A stretch of DNA of 18,177 bases from an uncultured Oscillospiraceae bacterium (GCA_900763965.1 CAAFMG010000132.1:1-18177); one strand, 5' to 3'; shown: positions 7,013 to 14,378, counted from the first letter of the stretch. The notes: generated from the letters alone by a model not told the origin. Numbers and translations are program-made.

Positions 7013-8026
7013 TCATTTGGAAAGGTTCTGGGCTGCGACACTTCCGCGGATGCGGATGGAGGGCTCAAAGTACAGAAACCTGGGAGGCGTATCCGGGTTT
7101 TCAATCTCATAAAATGCCCGCCTGGCTGCCTCGATGCCCAGATTGTAAGCCGGCTGGCGGATGGCGGTGAGGTTGATGTAGTCGGAGAAGAAAATATCGT
7201 CAAAGCCCACCAGAGAAATATCCTGGGGGATCCGGGTGCCGATCTCCAGGCAACGCTTGTACAGACCGTAGGCCATCATATCATTGAAGCAAAATACGCC
7301 GGTATAGCCCCCTGCCACAATGTTATCCGCCAGCATATAGGCTGAGGACATGGTATAGTCGCCTTCAAACACATCTGCACCGGTGATCACCAGGCCCCGA
7401 TCCTGGCAGGCCTGCTGTACACCCAGATACCGATGGGAGCTGCGGTACTGAGGGCCGCTGAGCAGAGCGATGTGCTGATGCCCCATTCCGGCCAGATAGT
7501 CGATGGCCATATAGGCTCCCTTTTTGTGATCCACACCGATGGTGCTGATCCCCAGCTCTTCAAACCTGCGATCCACCAGGATCACAGGGCGGTTGAAGCT
7601 GCGCATGACCTTTTTGTAGCTGTCGGCCCGCTCCGGGGAATGGTTGGATGCCACCACCAGAATGATGGCATCCATGCCCCGGGCTGCCAAAGTGCGGATA
7701 CTGGTCAGATCTTTTTCATAGTCGTCGTTGGTGGTCATGATCATGGTGTTCCACCCATGCTCCCGAACCGTGCTGTCAATGCCGCTGACGATCTCGGAAA
7801 AGAAGGCATTGCTGATATCCGGAATGATGACACCGATCATGTGGCTTTTACGTTTTACCAGCCCAACTGCATTCTGATTCGGAACATAATTCATCTCTTT
7901 TGCCGTTTTCAGGATCAGCTCCCGCTTTTCCGGGGAGATCCGGTTGGGCCGGTCGTTCAGGACAAAGGAGACAGATGTCTGGGACATCTGTACTTTTTCC
8001 GCAATATCTTTCAAAGTAACCGCCAT
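7013..8026 (-). CDS. LacI family transcriptional regulator
   Basis: This DNA-binding regulator probably controls the divergent nucleoside/ribose operon. The 337-residue protein has the N-terminal LacI helix-turn-helix (VTLKDIAEKVQMSQTSVSFV, about residues 3-22), a hinge region YVPNQNAVGLVKRKS at about 47-61, and a periplasmic-binding-protein-like effector domain from IGVIIPDISNAFF to the C terminus. Late conserved motifs include ISLVGFDDIFFSDY and TAIRQPAYNLG. GGAGG lies 10 bases before the ATG at 8026. The upstream GTG at 8035 is only one base from that site and is rejected. Divergent placement next to a sugar-type ABC operon supports local repression with a ribose- or nucleoside-like effector. 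That assignment is inference. Confidence 0.94.
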   Translation of the reverse strand: MAVTLKDIAEKVQMSQTSVSFVLNDRPNRISPEKRELILKTAKEMNYVPNQNAVGLVKRKSHMIGVIIPDISNAFFSEIVSGIDSTVREHGWNTMIMTTNDDYEKDLTSIRTLAARGMDAIILVVASNHSPERADSYKKVMRSFNRPVILVDRRFEELGISTIGVDHKKGAYMAIDYLAGMGHQHIALLSGPQYRSSHRYLGVQQACQDRGLVITGADVFEGDYTMSSAYMLADNIVAGGYTGVFCFNDMMAYGLYKRCLEIGTRIPQDISLVGFDDIFFSDYINLTAIRQPAYNLGIEAARRAFYEIENPDTPPRFLYFEPSIRIRGSVAAQNLSK

Positions 8027-8060
8027 AACCGCCACGCCTCCATATTTTAAGTTTCATTTT

Positions 8061-8069
8061 ATTATAACA
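8061..8069 (-). promoter_or_regulatory. Extended -10 promoter of the LacI-type regulator
   Basis: On the minus strand TGT immediately precedes TATAAT (TGT at 8067-8069, TATAAT at 8061-8066), a perfect extended -10. No good -35 is seen at 16-18 bases. The start would be near 8054, giving a short leader. Confidence 0.65.
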
Positions 8070-8133
8070 CAAAATATCGTTTCGGAAAGGGGGAATTGCA
8101 GAATTGTCACATTGCATAGTTTTGTTGCACAAA

Positions 8134-8147
8134 AAATAGTACTATTT
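8134..8147 (+). promoter_or_regulatory. 14-bp perfect palindrome, candidate operator
   Basis: AAATAGT/ACTATTT lies between the divergent promoters, about 20 bases upstream of the -35 of the plus-strand operon. It overlaps the first of two TTTCCG-containing direct repeats (TTTCCGATTTTTAT at 8145 and TTTCCGTTTTTAT at 8173). Its position suits an activator or a looping repressor, but it lacks the central CG usual in LacI-family operators. Confidence 0.4.
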
Positions 8148-8167
8148 CCGATTTTTATTGTACCATA

Positions 8168-8196
8168 TTGACTTTCCGTTTTTATCACTCTATACT
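8168..8196 (+). promoter_or_regulatory. Sigma-A promoter of the nucleoside/ribose operon
   Basis: TTGACT (8168-8173), a 17-base spacer and TATACT (8191-8196) differ from consensus at one base each. Transcription would start near 8203, leaving a leader of about 180 bases before the lipoprotein ATG. Confidence 0.85.
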
Positions 8197-8206
8197 GATG
8201 ACAGTT

Positions 8207-8228
8207 GGTAAAGCGTTTTTTCATTACC
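8207..8228 (+). promoter_or_regulatory. Candidate LacI-type operator at the start of transcription
   Basis: GGTAA and TTACC flank a 12-base centre containing AAAGCGTTTT, which has the central CG and A/T arms seen in LacI/CcpA operators. It would lie at about +5 to +26 of the operon transcript, a repressing position. It is an imperfect match, not a clear consensus site. Confidence 0.35.
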
Positions 8229-8308
8229 GAAGATGGGAAGAAACCCAACTTCCGGTTCTGGCGCCTCCAACCCGAACGTCGTCCATGCTGTATGTCATGC
8301 AGCACAAA

Positions 8309-8350
8309 GGGAACCCGCCGATCTTTCGCCGGAACGATGGGTGCGTTCCC
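8309..8350 (+). other. Structured part of the operon leader RNA
   Basis: GGGAAC (8309-8314) can pair with GTTCCC (8345-8350) to close a domain holding further GC-rich inverted segments. It ends about 20 bases before the Shine-Dalgarno site. No known riboswitch consensus was recognised, and the fold is a reading by eye. Confidence 0.35.
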
Positions 8351-8383
8351 AATATCAACCAATCAAGATGGAGGAAGATAACA

Positions 8384-9793
8384 ATGAAAATCAGAAGAAC
8401 CCTGTCCATTCTGCTGGCCGTCGCCCTGCTGTGCACCCTGCTGGCCGGCTGCGGTTCCGGAGGCGGAGGCGAAAAGAATGCCGCCGGAGACAAGCCCAAC
8501 CGAATCGTAATTATCGGTAGCGCCTATGCGCTGGAGGAAGAACAGAAGGCCTGGGACGAAGTATGCAGCGCCTTTACCGCCGAGACCGGCATTGAGGTGG
8601 TGCAGAACCGCCAGGGCACCTGGGACGATATTCCCCAGAAGCTCCAGGCTTCCAAGCTGGGTCAGGAGCAGATCGACCTGGTTGTGGTTGGCATGGGTAC
8701 CATCACTGCCTCTCTGGGCCCTGCCGGAAGCGTTATGGATCTGACCCAGCTGATGGCCGGTCTGACGGATCGCTTCCCCGAGGGCGTGCTGGACTCCTGC
8801 TCCATTGACGGCCACCTGTGGTGCTTCCCCTACTCCGATGCCAGCGGAACCACCTGTTTCTACAACAAAACCATGTTCCAGCAGTACGATCTTACCGTCC
8901 CCACCAACCTGCAGGAGTGGGCCCACTGCGCCAAGGTTCTTTCCGACAACGGCATCATCCCCTTCATGGTTCAGGGCAAGGACACCTGGGCCTGGGCAAT
9001 GCCCTTCTTTGATACCTACGGTCAGGCCACCGGTGGTCAGTCCGTGGAAAAGGTTCAGGCATGGCTCCGTGGCGAGCAGAGCTTTGCCGATCCCCAGGTC
9101 TACGCAGCCTTTGACGGCCTGAAGGCACTGTACGACAACGGCATTCTCACCAGCGAATCCTTTGACACCGATGAGACCGGTATGCTGGCCAACTTCGCCC
9201 AGGGAAAATGCGCCATGTTCTTCTGCGGCACCTGGGACTACGGTGTTCTGAAATCCATGGAGCTGGACTTTGACTACGGCGCTTTTGAATTCCCCGTGGT
9301 CATTGACGGCGCACAGATGTGCCACGCCTTTGCCACCGGCGACGGCGCCATCTCCATTCCCTCCTGGGTAGACCAGGACAATCTGGACAACATCATGCGT
9401 TTTGTTGAGTACCTGACCCGCACGGAGAACGCCAAGAAGATCCTCTGCGCCTCCTCCGGCGGCAGCCCTCTGTTTGAGATCGTGAAGGGTGCCACCGGTG
9501 AGGTGGACGAGGTCACCCGTTTCCTCAATGAAGTCTCCGTGCCCCACAGTGTGGAGTACCTGGACTGGGTCTGGCCCTCCAAGGTCAACGATGCCATGTG
9601 CAATGTGATTCCCTCGGTCATCAGCGGCAAAATGACCTCCCAGGAGGCAGCTGACTATGTCCAGCAGACCCTGGATACCATGGTTTCCGAGGATGACTAT
9701 GTTTACGACTGGTGGAACAGCTGGAGCGATGAACAGTGGCAGGCTGTGACCCCGGGCCACATTCCCGATGTGACCGCTTTCTTCGCCAAGTAA
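8384..9793 (+). CDS. CUT1-type ABC solute-binding lipoprotein
   Basis: This lipoprotein captures a sugar or nucleoside for the importer encoded next. The 469-residue protein starts MKIRRTLSILLAVALLCTLLAGC, with lipobox LAGC and lipidated Cys 23, then a short Gly/Ser linker. The mature region has the usual features of family 1 binding proteins: EEQKAWDEVCSAFTAETGIEV near the start, FYNKTMFQQYDLTVPTNLQEW in the middle, and FAQGKCAMFFCGTWDYG further on. GGAGG lies 9 bases before the ATG at 8384, and the upstream reading frame is rejected because it crosses the promoter. It is the first gene of the operon. The nucleoside hydrolase and ribokinase downstream suggest a nucleoside-like ligand, which is inference. 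Confidence 0.93.
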   Translation: MKIRRTLSILLAVALLCTLLAGCGSGGGGEKNAAGDKPNRIVIIGSAYALEEEQKAWDEVCSAFTAETGIEVVQNRQGTWDDIPQKLQASKLGQEQIDLVVVGMGTITASLGPAGSVMDLTQLMAGLTDRFPEGVLDSCSIDGHLWCFPYSDASGTTCFYNKTMFQQYDLTVPTNLQEWAHCAKVLSDNGIIPFMVQGKDTWAWAMPFFDTYGQATGGQSVEKVQAWLRGEQSFADPQVYAAFDGLKALYDNGILTSESFDTDETGMLANFAQGKCAMFFCGTWDYGVLKSMELDFDYGAFEFPVVIDGAQMCHAFATGDGAISIPSWVDQDNLDNIMRFVEYLTRTENAKKILCASSGGSPLFEIVKGATGEVDEVTRFLNEVSVPHSVEYLDWVWPSKVNDAMCNVIPSVISGKMTSQEAADYVQQTLDTMVSEDDYVYDWWNSWSDEQWQAVTPGHIPDVTAFFAK

Positions 9794-9802
9794 TGATTGC
9801 CG

Positions 9803-9830
9803 GATCGGGGGCAGCAGACTGCCCCCAATC
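9803..9830 (+). other. Hairpin between lipoprotein and permease genes
   Basis: GGGGGCAG/CTGCCCCC is an 8-bp GC stem with a 4-base loop, extended outward by GAT/ATC. No T-tract follows, so it is more likely a 3'-end stabiliser or processing signal than a terminator. It occupies the same place as the hairpin at 3448-3483 in the other importer operon. Confidence 0.6.
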
Positions 9831-9850
9831 TCAAGGCCGGAGGAATACTT

Positions 9851-10756
9851 ATGACAAAACTGCCCAGGATTTCCAAAAGCACCCTGCACCGCAGGGCATT
9901 TCCCTATCTGATGTGTCTGCCTGCGGTGATCCTGTTTACCCTGTTTGTGATCCTTCCCTTTGTGGAGGGCTGCCGTGTCAGCTTTTTTAAGTGGGACGGC
10001 TTTTCCAATATGAAATGGGTGGGACTAAAGAACTATGCCAATGTGATGCACGACGATGTATTCTGGCTGGCCATGAAAAATACCTTTGTGTATGCCATTC
10101 TGGTTACCGTCATGAAAAACGTCATTGCCCTGGCTCTGGCCTATGTCCTTGCCCGGAAATTCCCCCTGCGCACCCTGTTCCGCACCGGCATCTATATGCC
10201 TGTGACATTATCCTATGTGGTGATCGGTGCGCTGTGGACCTGGATCTACAATCCCACCTTCGGCCTTCTGAACGCCCTTCTCAAAGCTCTGGGATTGGAG
10301 CATCTCATCGTCGGCTGGCTCAGCGACAGCCGGGTGGCGCTTTACAGTGTGGTTGCCGTAGATGTCTGGAAGTGGATCGGCTATCACATGGTGCTGTATC
10401 TGGCAGGCTTGCAGGCCATCTCCCAGGATCTGTATGAGGCAGCCGCTCTGGATGGGGCCAACGGTTGGCAGAAGTTTGTGAACATCACCATTCCCCAGCT
10501 CAACAGCACCATCGTAGTCAACGTTCTTATGAGCCTGACCGGTGCCTTTGCATCCAATTTCGACATTGTGAACATTCTGACCGGCGGCGGCCCCATGCAT
10601 GCCACCGAAGTCTCCCTGACCTATATCATGACCACGGCCTTCAAGTACAACAGCATGGGCAAGGCCAACGCCATGAGTATGATCCTGTTTTTGCTGGTGT
10701 TCCTCTTTGGCTTTGCCCAGCTGCGGATCATGTCCAGGGAAGATGCATACGAATGA
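9851..10756 (+). CDS. CUT1 ABC transporter permease, MalF/UgpA type
   Basis: This is one of the two channel subunits of the importer. The 301-residue protein has about six membrane segments, with the first at LMCLPAVILFTLFVILPFVE near residues 20-39. The EAA coupling motif YEAAALDGAN...ITIPQLNS lies in the last third and would contact the ATPase. GGAGG precedes the ATG at 9851; the longer frame from 9797 runs through the intercistronic hairpin and is rejected. The gene lies 57 bases after the lipoprotein gene and 12 before its partner permease. No ATPase gene follows, so a shared CUT1 ATPase elsewhere is expected. Confidence 0.94.
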   Translation: MTKLPRISKSTLHRRAFPYLMCLPAVILFTLFVILPFVEGCRVSFFKWDGFSNMKWVGLKNYANVMHDDVFWLAMKNTFVYAILVTVMKNVIALALAYVLARKFPLRTLFRTGIYMPVTLSYVVIGALWTWIYNPTFGLLNALLKALGLEHLIVGWLSDSRVALYSVVAVDVWKWIGYHMVLYLAGLQAISQDLYEAAALDGANGWQKFVNITIPQLNSTIVVNVLMSLTGAFASNFDIVNILTGGGPMHATEVSLTYIMTTAFKYNSMGKANAMSMILFLLVFLFGFAQLRIMSREDAYE

Positions 10757-10768
10757 TGGGAGGGTGCT

Positions 10769-11605
10769 ATGGAACATCGTATCAAAAAGAAGCTGCCTCA
10801 GGCAGTATGGTTTCTCATTGTCCTGTTTTTCTTCCTGCTCACCGTTTATCCGGTGATCTGGATGTTCTGCGGCTCTCTGAAGGGGCCAAATGAGTTCTAC
10901 ACCAATGTCTGGGGTCTGCCTTCGGATCCCCAGTGGCAGAATTTTGCCGATGCCTGGAAAAACGGTGCCATGGGAGAGAAATTCTGCAACAGCCTCATTG
11001 TCACCCTGGGGTCCCTGCTGCTGCTGATCCCCATCAACAGCTGTGCCGCCTATGCCATCGGACGGCTTCGCTTCCGGGGCCGCCGGCTGATCTACGGCTT
11101 TTTGCTCATGGGCATTATGATCCCCAGCGGCGTTCTGGGCATTCCCACCTTTACGGTGGCTTTGCGGATGGGGCTGAACAACACCCATCTGGGTCTGATC
11201 CTCATCTATGTGGGCCAGTCCATCGCCATGGGCGTGTTTATCATGCGTTCCTTCTTTATCTCCCTGCCAAAGGAGCTGGAGGAGGCTGCCATGATCGACG
11301 GATGCACCCCCTTCGGCAGCTTCCTGCGGGTCATCCTGCCGCTGGCCAGCCCCGGTGTGATGACCCAGATCATCTTCAACGGCCTGACCATCTGGAATGA
11401 ATACTTCATGGCCAACATCATGCTGACAAAGGCCGAGAAGCTGACCCTGCCCCTGTCCATTGCAAACTTTGTCGGACAGCACACCACCAACTACCCTGTG
11501 CTGTTCGCCGCCCTGACCATTGTGACCCTGCCTGTGGTCATTACCTATGTACTTGCCCAGAAAGGCTTCATCGAAGGCGTTTCTGCCGGCGCTGTGAAAG
11601 GATAA
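10769..11605 (+). CDS. CUT1 ABC transporter permease, MalG/UgpE type
   Basis: This second channel subunit pairs with the MalF-type permease just upstream. The 278-residue protein has about six membrane segments, the first at AVWFLIVLFFFLLTVYPVIW, followed by the family's MFCGSLKGPNEFYTN loop. The EAA motif EEAAMIDGCTPFGSFLRVIL followed by PLASPG is well placed for ATPase contact. The C-terminal segment YVLAQKGFIEGVSAGAVKG is typical of MalG-family proteins. GGGAGG lies 5 bases before the ATG. Co-transcription is supported by 12-base gaps on either side. Confidence 0.95.
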   Translation: MEHRIKKKLPQAVWFLIVLFFFLLTVYPVIWMFCGSLKGPNEFYTNVWGLPSDPQWQNFADAWKNGAMGEKFCNSLIVTLGSLLLLIPINSCAAYAIGRLRFRGRRLIYGFLLMGIMIPSGVLGIPTFTVALRMGLNNTHLGLILIYVGQSIAMGVFIMRSFFISLPKELEEAAMIDGCTPFGSFLRVILPLASPGVMTQIIFNGLTIWNEYFMANIMLTKAEKLTLPLSIANFVGQHTTNYPVLFAALTIVTLPVVITYVLAQKGFIEGVSAGAVKG

Positions 11606-11617
11606 AGGAGAGTCGTT

Positions 11618-12544
11618 ATGCACGAAAAATATATGTTCCAGCCGGTTCCCACCAAGCGGAAGCGGATCATTCTGGATACCGATGCCCGGAATTTTGTGGA
11701 TGACCAGTATGCCATCACCCACGCCCTGCTGACCCCCATGTTCGACATCCGGGGCATCATCGCCTCCCACTTCGGTCACGACCGGGTGGAGGAGTCTATG
11801 GAGGACAGCTGGCAGGAGCTTCAGCGGGTGCTGGAATATTCCGGCTTTGCCGGCAAGGTGACTGCCGTCAAAGGCGCCCCCACCAAGCTGCATTACCGCT
11901 GCGAGGGCTGCTTCGGAGAGCTGATGCCGCTGGACAGCGACGGTGCCCAGCTGATCATCCGGGAGGCCATGGCCGCCCCGGCAGGCCAGCGGGTGTACAT
12001 CGGTGCCCTGGGCCCCCTGACCAATATCGTCTCCGCCCTGATTCTGGAGCCCCGGATCGCCCACAAGATCGTGGTGGTATGGAACGGCGGCAACAACTAT
12101 CCCTCCGGCGGCCCGGAATTCAATCTGACCAACGACATTGCCGCTGCCAACTATCTGTTCCAGTCGGAGGTAGAGGTGTGGCAGATCCCCATCAAAACCG
12201 TCACCTTCCCCAAGGTCAGCCTGGCAGAGCTGCAATACAAGGTCATGCCCTGCGGTCAGATCGGCAATTATCTGTTCCGCCAGACCCTGGATTTTTACGA
12301 TCTACTCCAGAACAATCCCGGATTCCCTTTCCCGGAATCCCTGGATATCTGCGATGAAACCATCATCGGCCTGCTGATGGACGAGCATCGTTACCGCTAC
12401 CGCTATGACAATGCCCCCTTTATCAATTCGGAAATGTACTATCACCCCTGCCCCAGCAATCGCCCCATCCGTATCTATGAGGAGATCGACGGCAGATATA
12501 TTCTGGAGGATCTGTTCTGCAAGCTGGCAATCAACTATCGCTGA
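11618..12544 (+). CDS. Nucleoside hydrolase family protein (IU-NH-like)
   Basis: The product is predicted to cleave the N-glycosidic bond of a ribonucleoside to free base and ribose in the cytoplasm. The 308-residue protein has an N-terminal Ca2+-binding Asp cluster RIILDTDARNFVDDQYAI (Asp 20, 22, 28, 29), the family motif GPLTN at about 132-136, and a GGPEFNLTNDIAAA segment with EFN at about 167-169 and Asp 173. Two points differ from classic enzymes: the Asp cluster is wider than the usual DTDxGxDD, and the C-terminal His-Asp is Cys 245-Asp 246, so the usual acid for the leaving base may be absent. AAGGAG precedes the ATG. It sits between the importer and ribokinase, which fits salvage. The family is firm; the substrate is unknown. 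Confidence 0.86.
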   Translation: MHEKYMFQPVPTKRKRIILDTDARNFVDDQYAITHALLTPMFDIRGIIASHFGHDRVEESMEDSWQELQRVLEYSGFAGKVTAVKGAPTKLHYRCEGCFGELMPLDSDGAQLIIREAMAAPAGQRVYIGALGPLTNIVSALILEPRIAHKIVVVWNGGNNYPSGGPEFNLTNDIAAANYLFQSEVEVWQIPIKTVTFPKVSLAELQYKVMPCGQIGNYLFRQTLDFYDLLQNNPGFPFPESLDICDETIIGLLMDEHRYRYRYDNAPFINSEMYYHPCPSNRPIRIYEEIDGRYILEDLFCKLAINYR

Positions 12545-12558
12545 AAGGAGAACCGGCT

Positions 12559-13080
12559 ATGATAAAAATTCCATGTATGCCCCTTTCCCTGGAGGCCATG
12601 CAGGGCCTGGGCAGCTTTCGGGATCTGACATGCCCGGAGGGCTTTGCCATGGGTCAGGAACCGGTGGTATTCTACCGGGATATGCTGTGGAACACCTTCG
12701 GCACTACAGGCGAAGCGGCATTTTCCGTGGTGCAGACTCGCTCCCGGCCTCTGGTGGTTACCGAGATGGAGCAGCACCTGTACACGGCGGAGGCTCTGCT
12801 GCCTCTGGACGGCGATGTGGTGGTCTGTGTCGGTGCCGCCACGAACCGCACCCTGCCGGATGCCTGGAAGGCCTTTTATGTACCAAAGGGCACAATGGTC
12901 ATCTTCGACCGGGGGGTATGGCATAAGGCCCCCTTCCCGGTGGATCAGAAAACCGTCCACTCCCTGGTGGTTCTGCCGCCCATGACCTATGCCAAGGACT
13001 GCTATGTGCTGTCCCTGGCGGAAGCCGATACCGTGGTGATGGAGCTGCCGAATATGGATATCATCCGGACAAGAGGATAG
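12559..13080 (+). CDS. AllA-like (ureidoglycolate lyase family) cupin protein
   Basis: The 173-residue product resembles AllA, which splits ureidoglycolate to glyoxylate and urea in purine/allantoin breakdown. Visible family features are MPLSLEAMQGLG at the start, TEMEQHLYTAEALLPLDGDV in the middle (AllA has E-x-H...QAF-PL-G) and the strand-end motif RGVWHKAPFP (AllA has NVWHHP), where the second His is Lys. Length is close to that of AllA (about 160). No other allantoin-pathway gene is nearby. It lies between a nucleoside hydrolase and ribokinase with 14- and 10-base gaps, so it should act on a product of that route. Actual ureidoglycolate lyase activity is uncertain; a sugar- or ureide-modifying role is also possible. 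Confidence 0.78.
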   Translation: MIKIPCMPLSLEAMQGLGSFRDLTCPEGFAMGQEPVVFYRDMLWNTFGTTGEAAFSVVQTRSRPLVVTEMEQHLYTAEALLPLDGDVVVCVGAATNRTLPDAWKAFYVPKGTMVIFDRGVWHKAPFPVDQKTVHSLVVLPPMTYAKDCYVLSLAEADTVVMELPNMDIIRTRG

Positions 13081-13090
13081 GAGGGCCGAT

Positions 13091-13975
13091 ATGCAGATCA
13101 TCAACTTCGGTTCTTTGAACATTGACAAAACCTACCGTCTGGATCACCTGGTCAAGCCCGGGGAGACGATTTCCTCGGATTCTCTCACCGTCAGCTGCGG
13201 CGGCAAGGGCCTGAACCAGAGCATCGCCCTGGCCCGGGCCGGAGCCAGTGTCATCCACGCCGGAAAGGTAGGCACCGACGGTGCCCTGCTGCTGGATGCC
13301 CTGCGGGACAGCGGCGTGGACGTAAGCCTGGTGGCCTGCGACAGCCGCACCCCCACAGGCCATGCAATTATCCAGGTAGAAAAAGGCGGGCAGAACAGCA
13401 TTATCCTTTTTCCGGGGGCCAACGGTGCCATCGGACAGGAGGATATCGCCCGCACATTGGATGCCTGCCATCCCGGAGATGTGCTGCTGCTGCAAAATGA
13501 GATCTCCGGTATGGCCCGGATCATCGCTCTGGCCCGGGAAAAGGGGCTGTACATCGTCCTCAATCCGTCTCCCATGGATGCCCAGCTGATGGAATGCGGC
13601 CTGGAACAGATCGACCTGTTCCTGCTCAATGAGATCGAGGGCCGGATGCTTAGCGGACAGTCGGAACCGGAGAAGATCCTGGATACCCTTCTGACCCGCT
13701 ACCCCCGAGCCAAGGTGGTGCTGACCCTGGGAGAGCAGGGAGCCTGGTATGCTTCCGGTACCCAGCGGATCTATCAGGGATCCTTTGCCTGCACGGTGGT
13801 GGATACCACCGCCGCAGGAGATACCTTTACCGGCTACTTCCTGGCTGCCTATCTGTCCGGGAATACCCCCCAGGATTCCATGCGCCGGGGTGCCAAAGCG
13901 GCATCCCTTGCCATCGGCAAACAGGGTGCCGCCGCATCCATCCCCCTGAAGCAGGATGTGGATGCCGCTCTTTGA
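13091..13975 (+). CDS. rbsK: Ribokinase (PfkB family)
   Basis: This enzyme is predicted to phosphorylate ribose to ribose 5-phosphate with ATP in the cytoplasm. The 294-residue length is typical of ribokinases. The first PfkB signature appears as SCGGKGLNQSIALARAGA, the ribokinase form of GGKGxNQA. The second is DTTAAGDTFTGYF with catalytic Asp 244 and the anion-hole Gly-Asp intact; Ala replaces the more usual Gly in DTTGAGD. NEIEGRMLSGQ is also typical. The Shine-Dalgarno AGGAGGG overlaps the AllA-like stop codon, so it is translationally linked. It is the last gene of the operon and would consume the ribose released by the nucleoside hydrolase. No RbsD pyranase gene accompanies it. Confidence 0.9.
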   Translation: MQIINFGSLNIDKTYRLDHLVKPGETISSDSLTVSCGGKGLNQSIALARAGASVIHAGKVGTDGALLLDALRDSGVDVSLVACDSRTPTGHAIIQVEKGGQNSIILFPGANGAIGQEDIARTLDACHPGDVLLLQNEISGMARIIALAREKGLYIVLNPSPMDAQLMECGLEQIDLFLLNEIEGRMLSGQSEPEKILDTLLTRYPRAKVVLTLGEQGAWYASGTQRIYQGSFACTVVDTTAAGDTFTGYFLAAYLSGNTPQDSMRRGAKAASLAIGKQGAAASIPLKQDVDAAL

Positions 13976-14019
13976 GCCCGCCCCTCCCCAGACTGCCCCG
14001 AAGGCAGCCCGGAAACACC

Positions 14020-14063
14020 ATCCGCACCCGGTCCGATTTACGGTTCCGGGTGCGGATTTTTTC
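14020..14063 (+). terminator. Intrinsic terminator of the nucleoside/ribose operon
   Basis: A perfect 12-bp stem (arms 14020-14031 and 14046-14057, ATCCGCACCCGG/CCGGGTGCGGAT) with a 14-base loop is followed by TTTTTT. It lies about 45 bases after the ribokinase stop codon. Confidence 0.92.
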
Positions 14064-14103
14064 TCCCAGGAGCGGCACTGCCCGATGCCCTGAGAAAAGG
14101 AAA

Positions 14104-14323
14104 GGCAACACCGCATAATTCGGCAAGAGATAGCGGCGAGAGATTTTGTCCCAAGATAAAGTTTGGAAAACGCAGGAATACTTTGTGTACCCGCAAGGGG
14201 TATGCCGCATCCGTAAGCCAGCTTACGCTGGCTTACGGATGCGCTATCTTTCAAGTTTTTCAAACTGCAATATTGGGACAAAAGATCCGCTGCTATCCGC
14301 AGACGCAATTGTGCGGTGCTGCC
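14104..14323 (+). mobile_element. R2 MITE-like palindromic element, copy 2 (220 bp)
   Basis: This copy has the same ends as copy 1 (GGCAACACCGCATAATT and, inverted, GGCAGCACCGCACAATT) and nearly the same arms. GAAA stands immediately outside both ends (14100-14103 and 14324-14327), an apparent 4-bp target duplication. It is longer because an extra hairpin segment (about 14181-14245) sits at the tip of the palindrome. It lies between two converging transcription units, after the ribokinase operon terminator. There is no coding capacity. Confidence 0.82.
14188..14242 (+). repeat. Extra hairpin segment nested in R2 copy 2
   Basis: A small hairpin TACCC/GGGTA (14188-14202) is followed by a perfect 16-bp stem, GCATCCGTAAGCCAGC (14207-14222) against its complement (14227-14242), with loop TTAC. 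Copy 1 has only a short TGGATGTA-like stretch at this place, so the segment is an insertion or an alternative tip. Confidence 0.75.
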
Positions 14324-14336
14324 GAAAATATCTGTT

Positions 14337-14367
14337 GAAAATCCGGATGGATCGGATCCACCCGGAT
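14337..14367 (-). terminator. Likely terminator of the C39-like peptidase gene
   Basis: On the minus strand a 12-bp stem (arms 14341-14352 and 14356-14367, one G-T pair, 3-base loop) is followed by a short TTTTC. It lies 11 bases beyond the stop codon. The T-tract is short, so termination may be partial. Confidence 0.6.
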
Positions 14368-14378
14368 GCTTCAAAATA

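Noticed and set aside
8363..9889. 508-residue minus-strand frame opposite the second lipoprotein gene
   Set aside because: It is antisense to a lipoprotein gene with signal peptide, promoter and Shine-Dalgarno site, and has no features of its own.
10208..12235. 675-residue open frame on the minus strand
   Set aside because: It is antisense to two permeases and the nucleoside hydrolase, which have clear motifs and coupled ribosome sites. No family features were seen in it.
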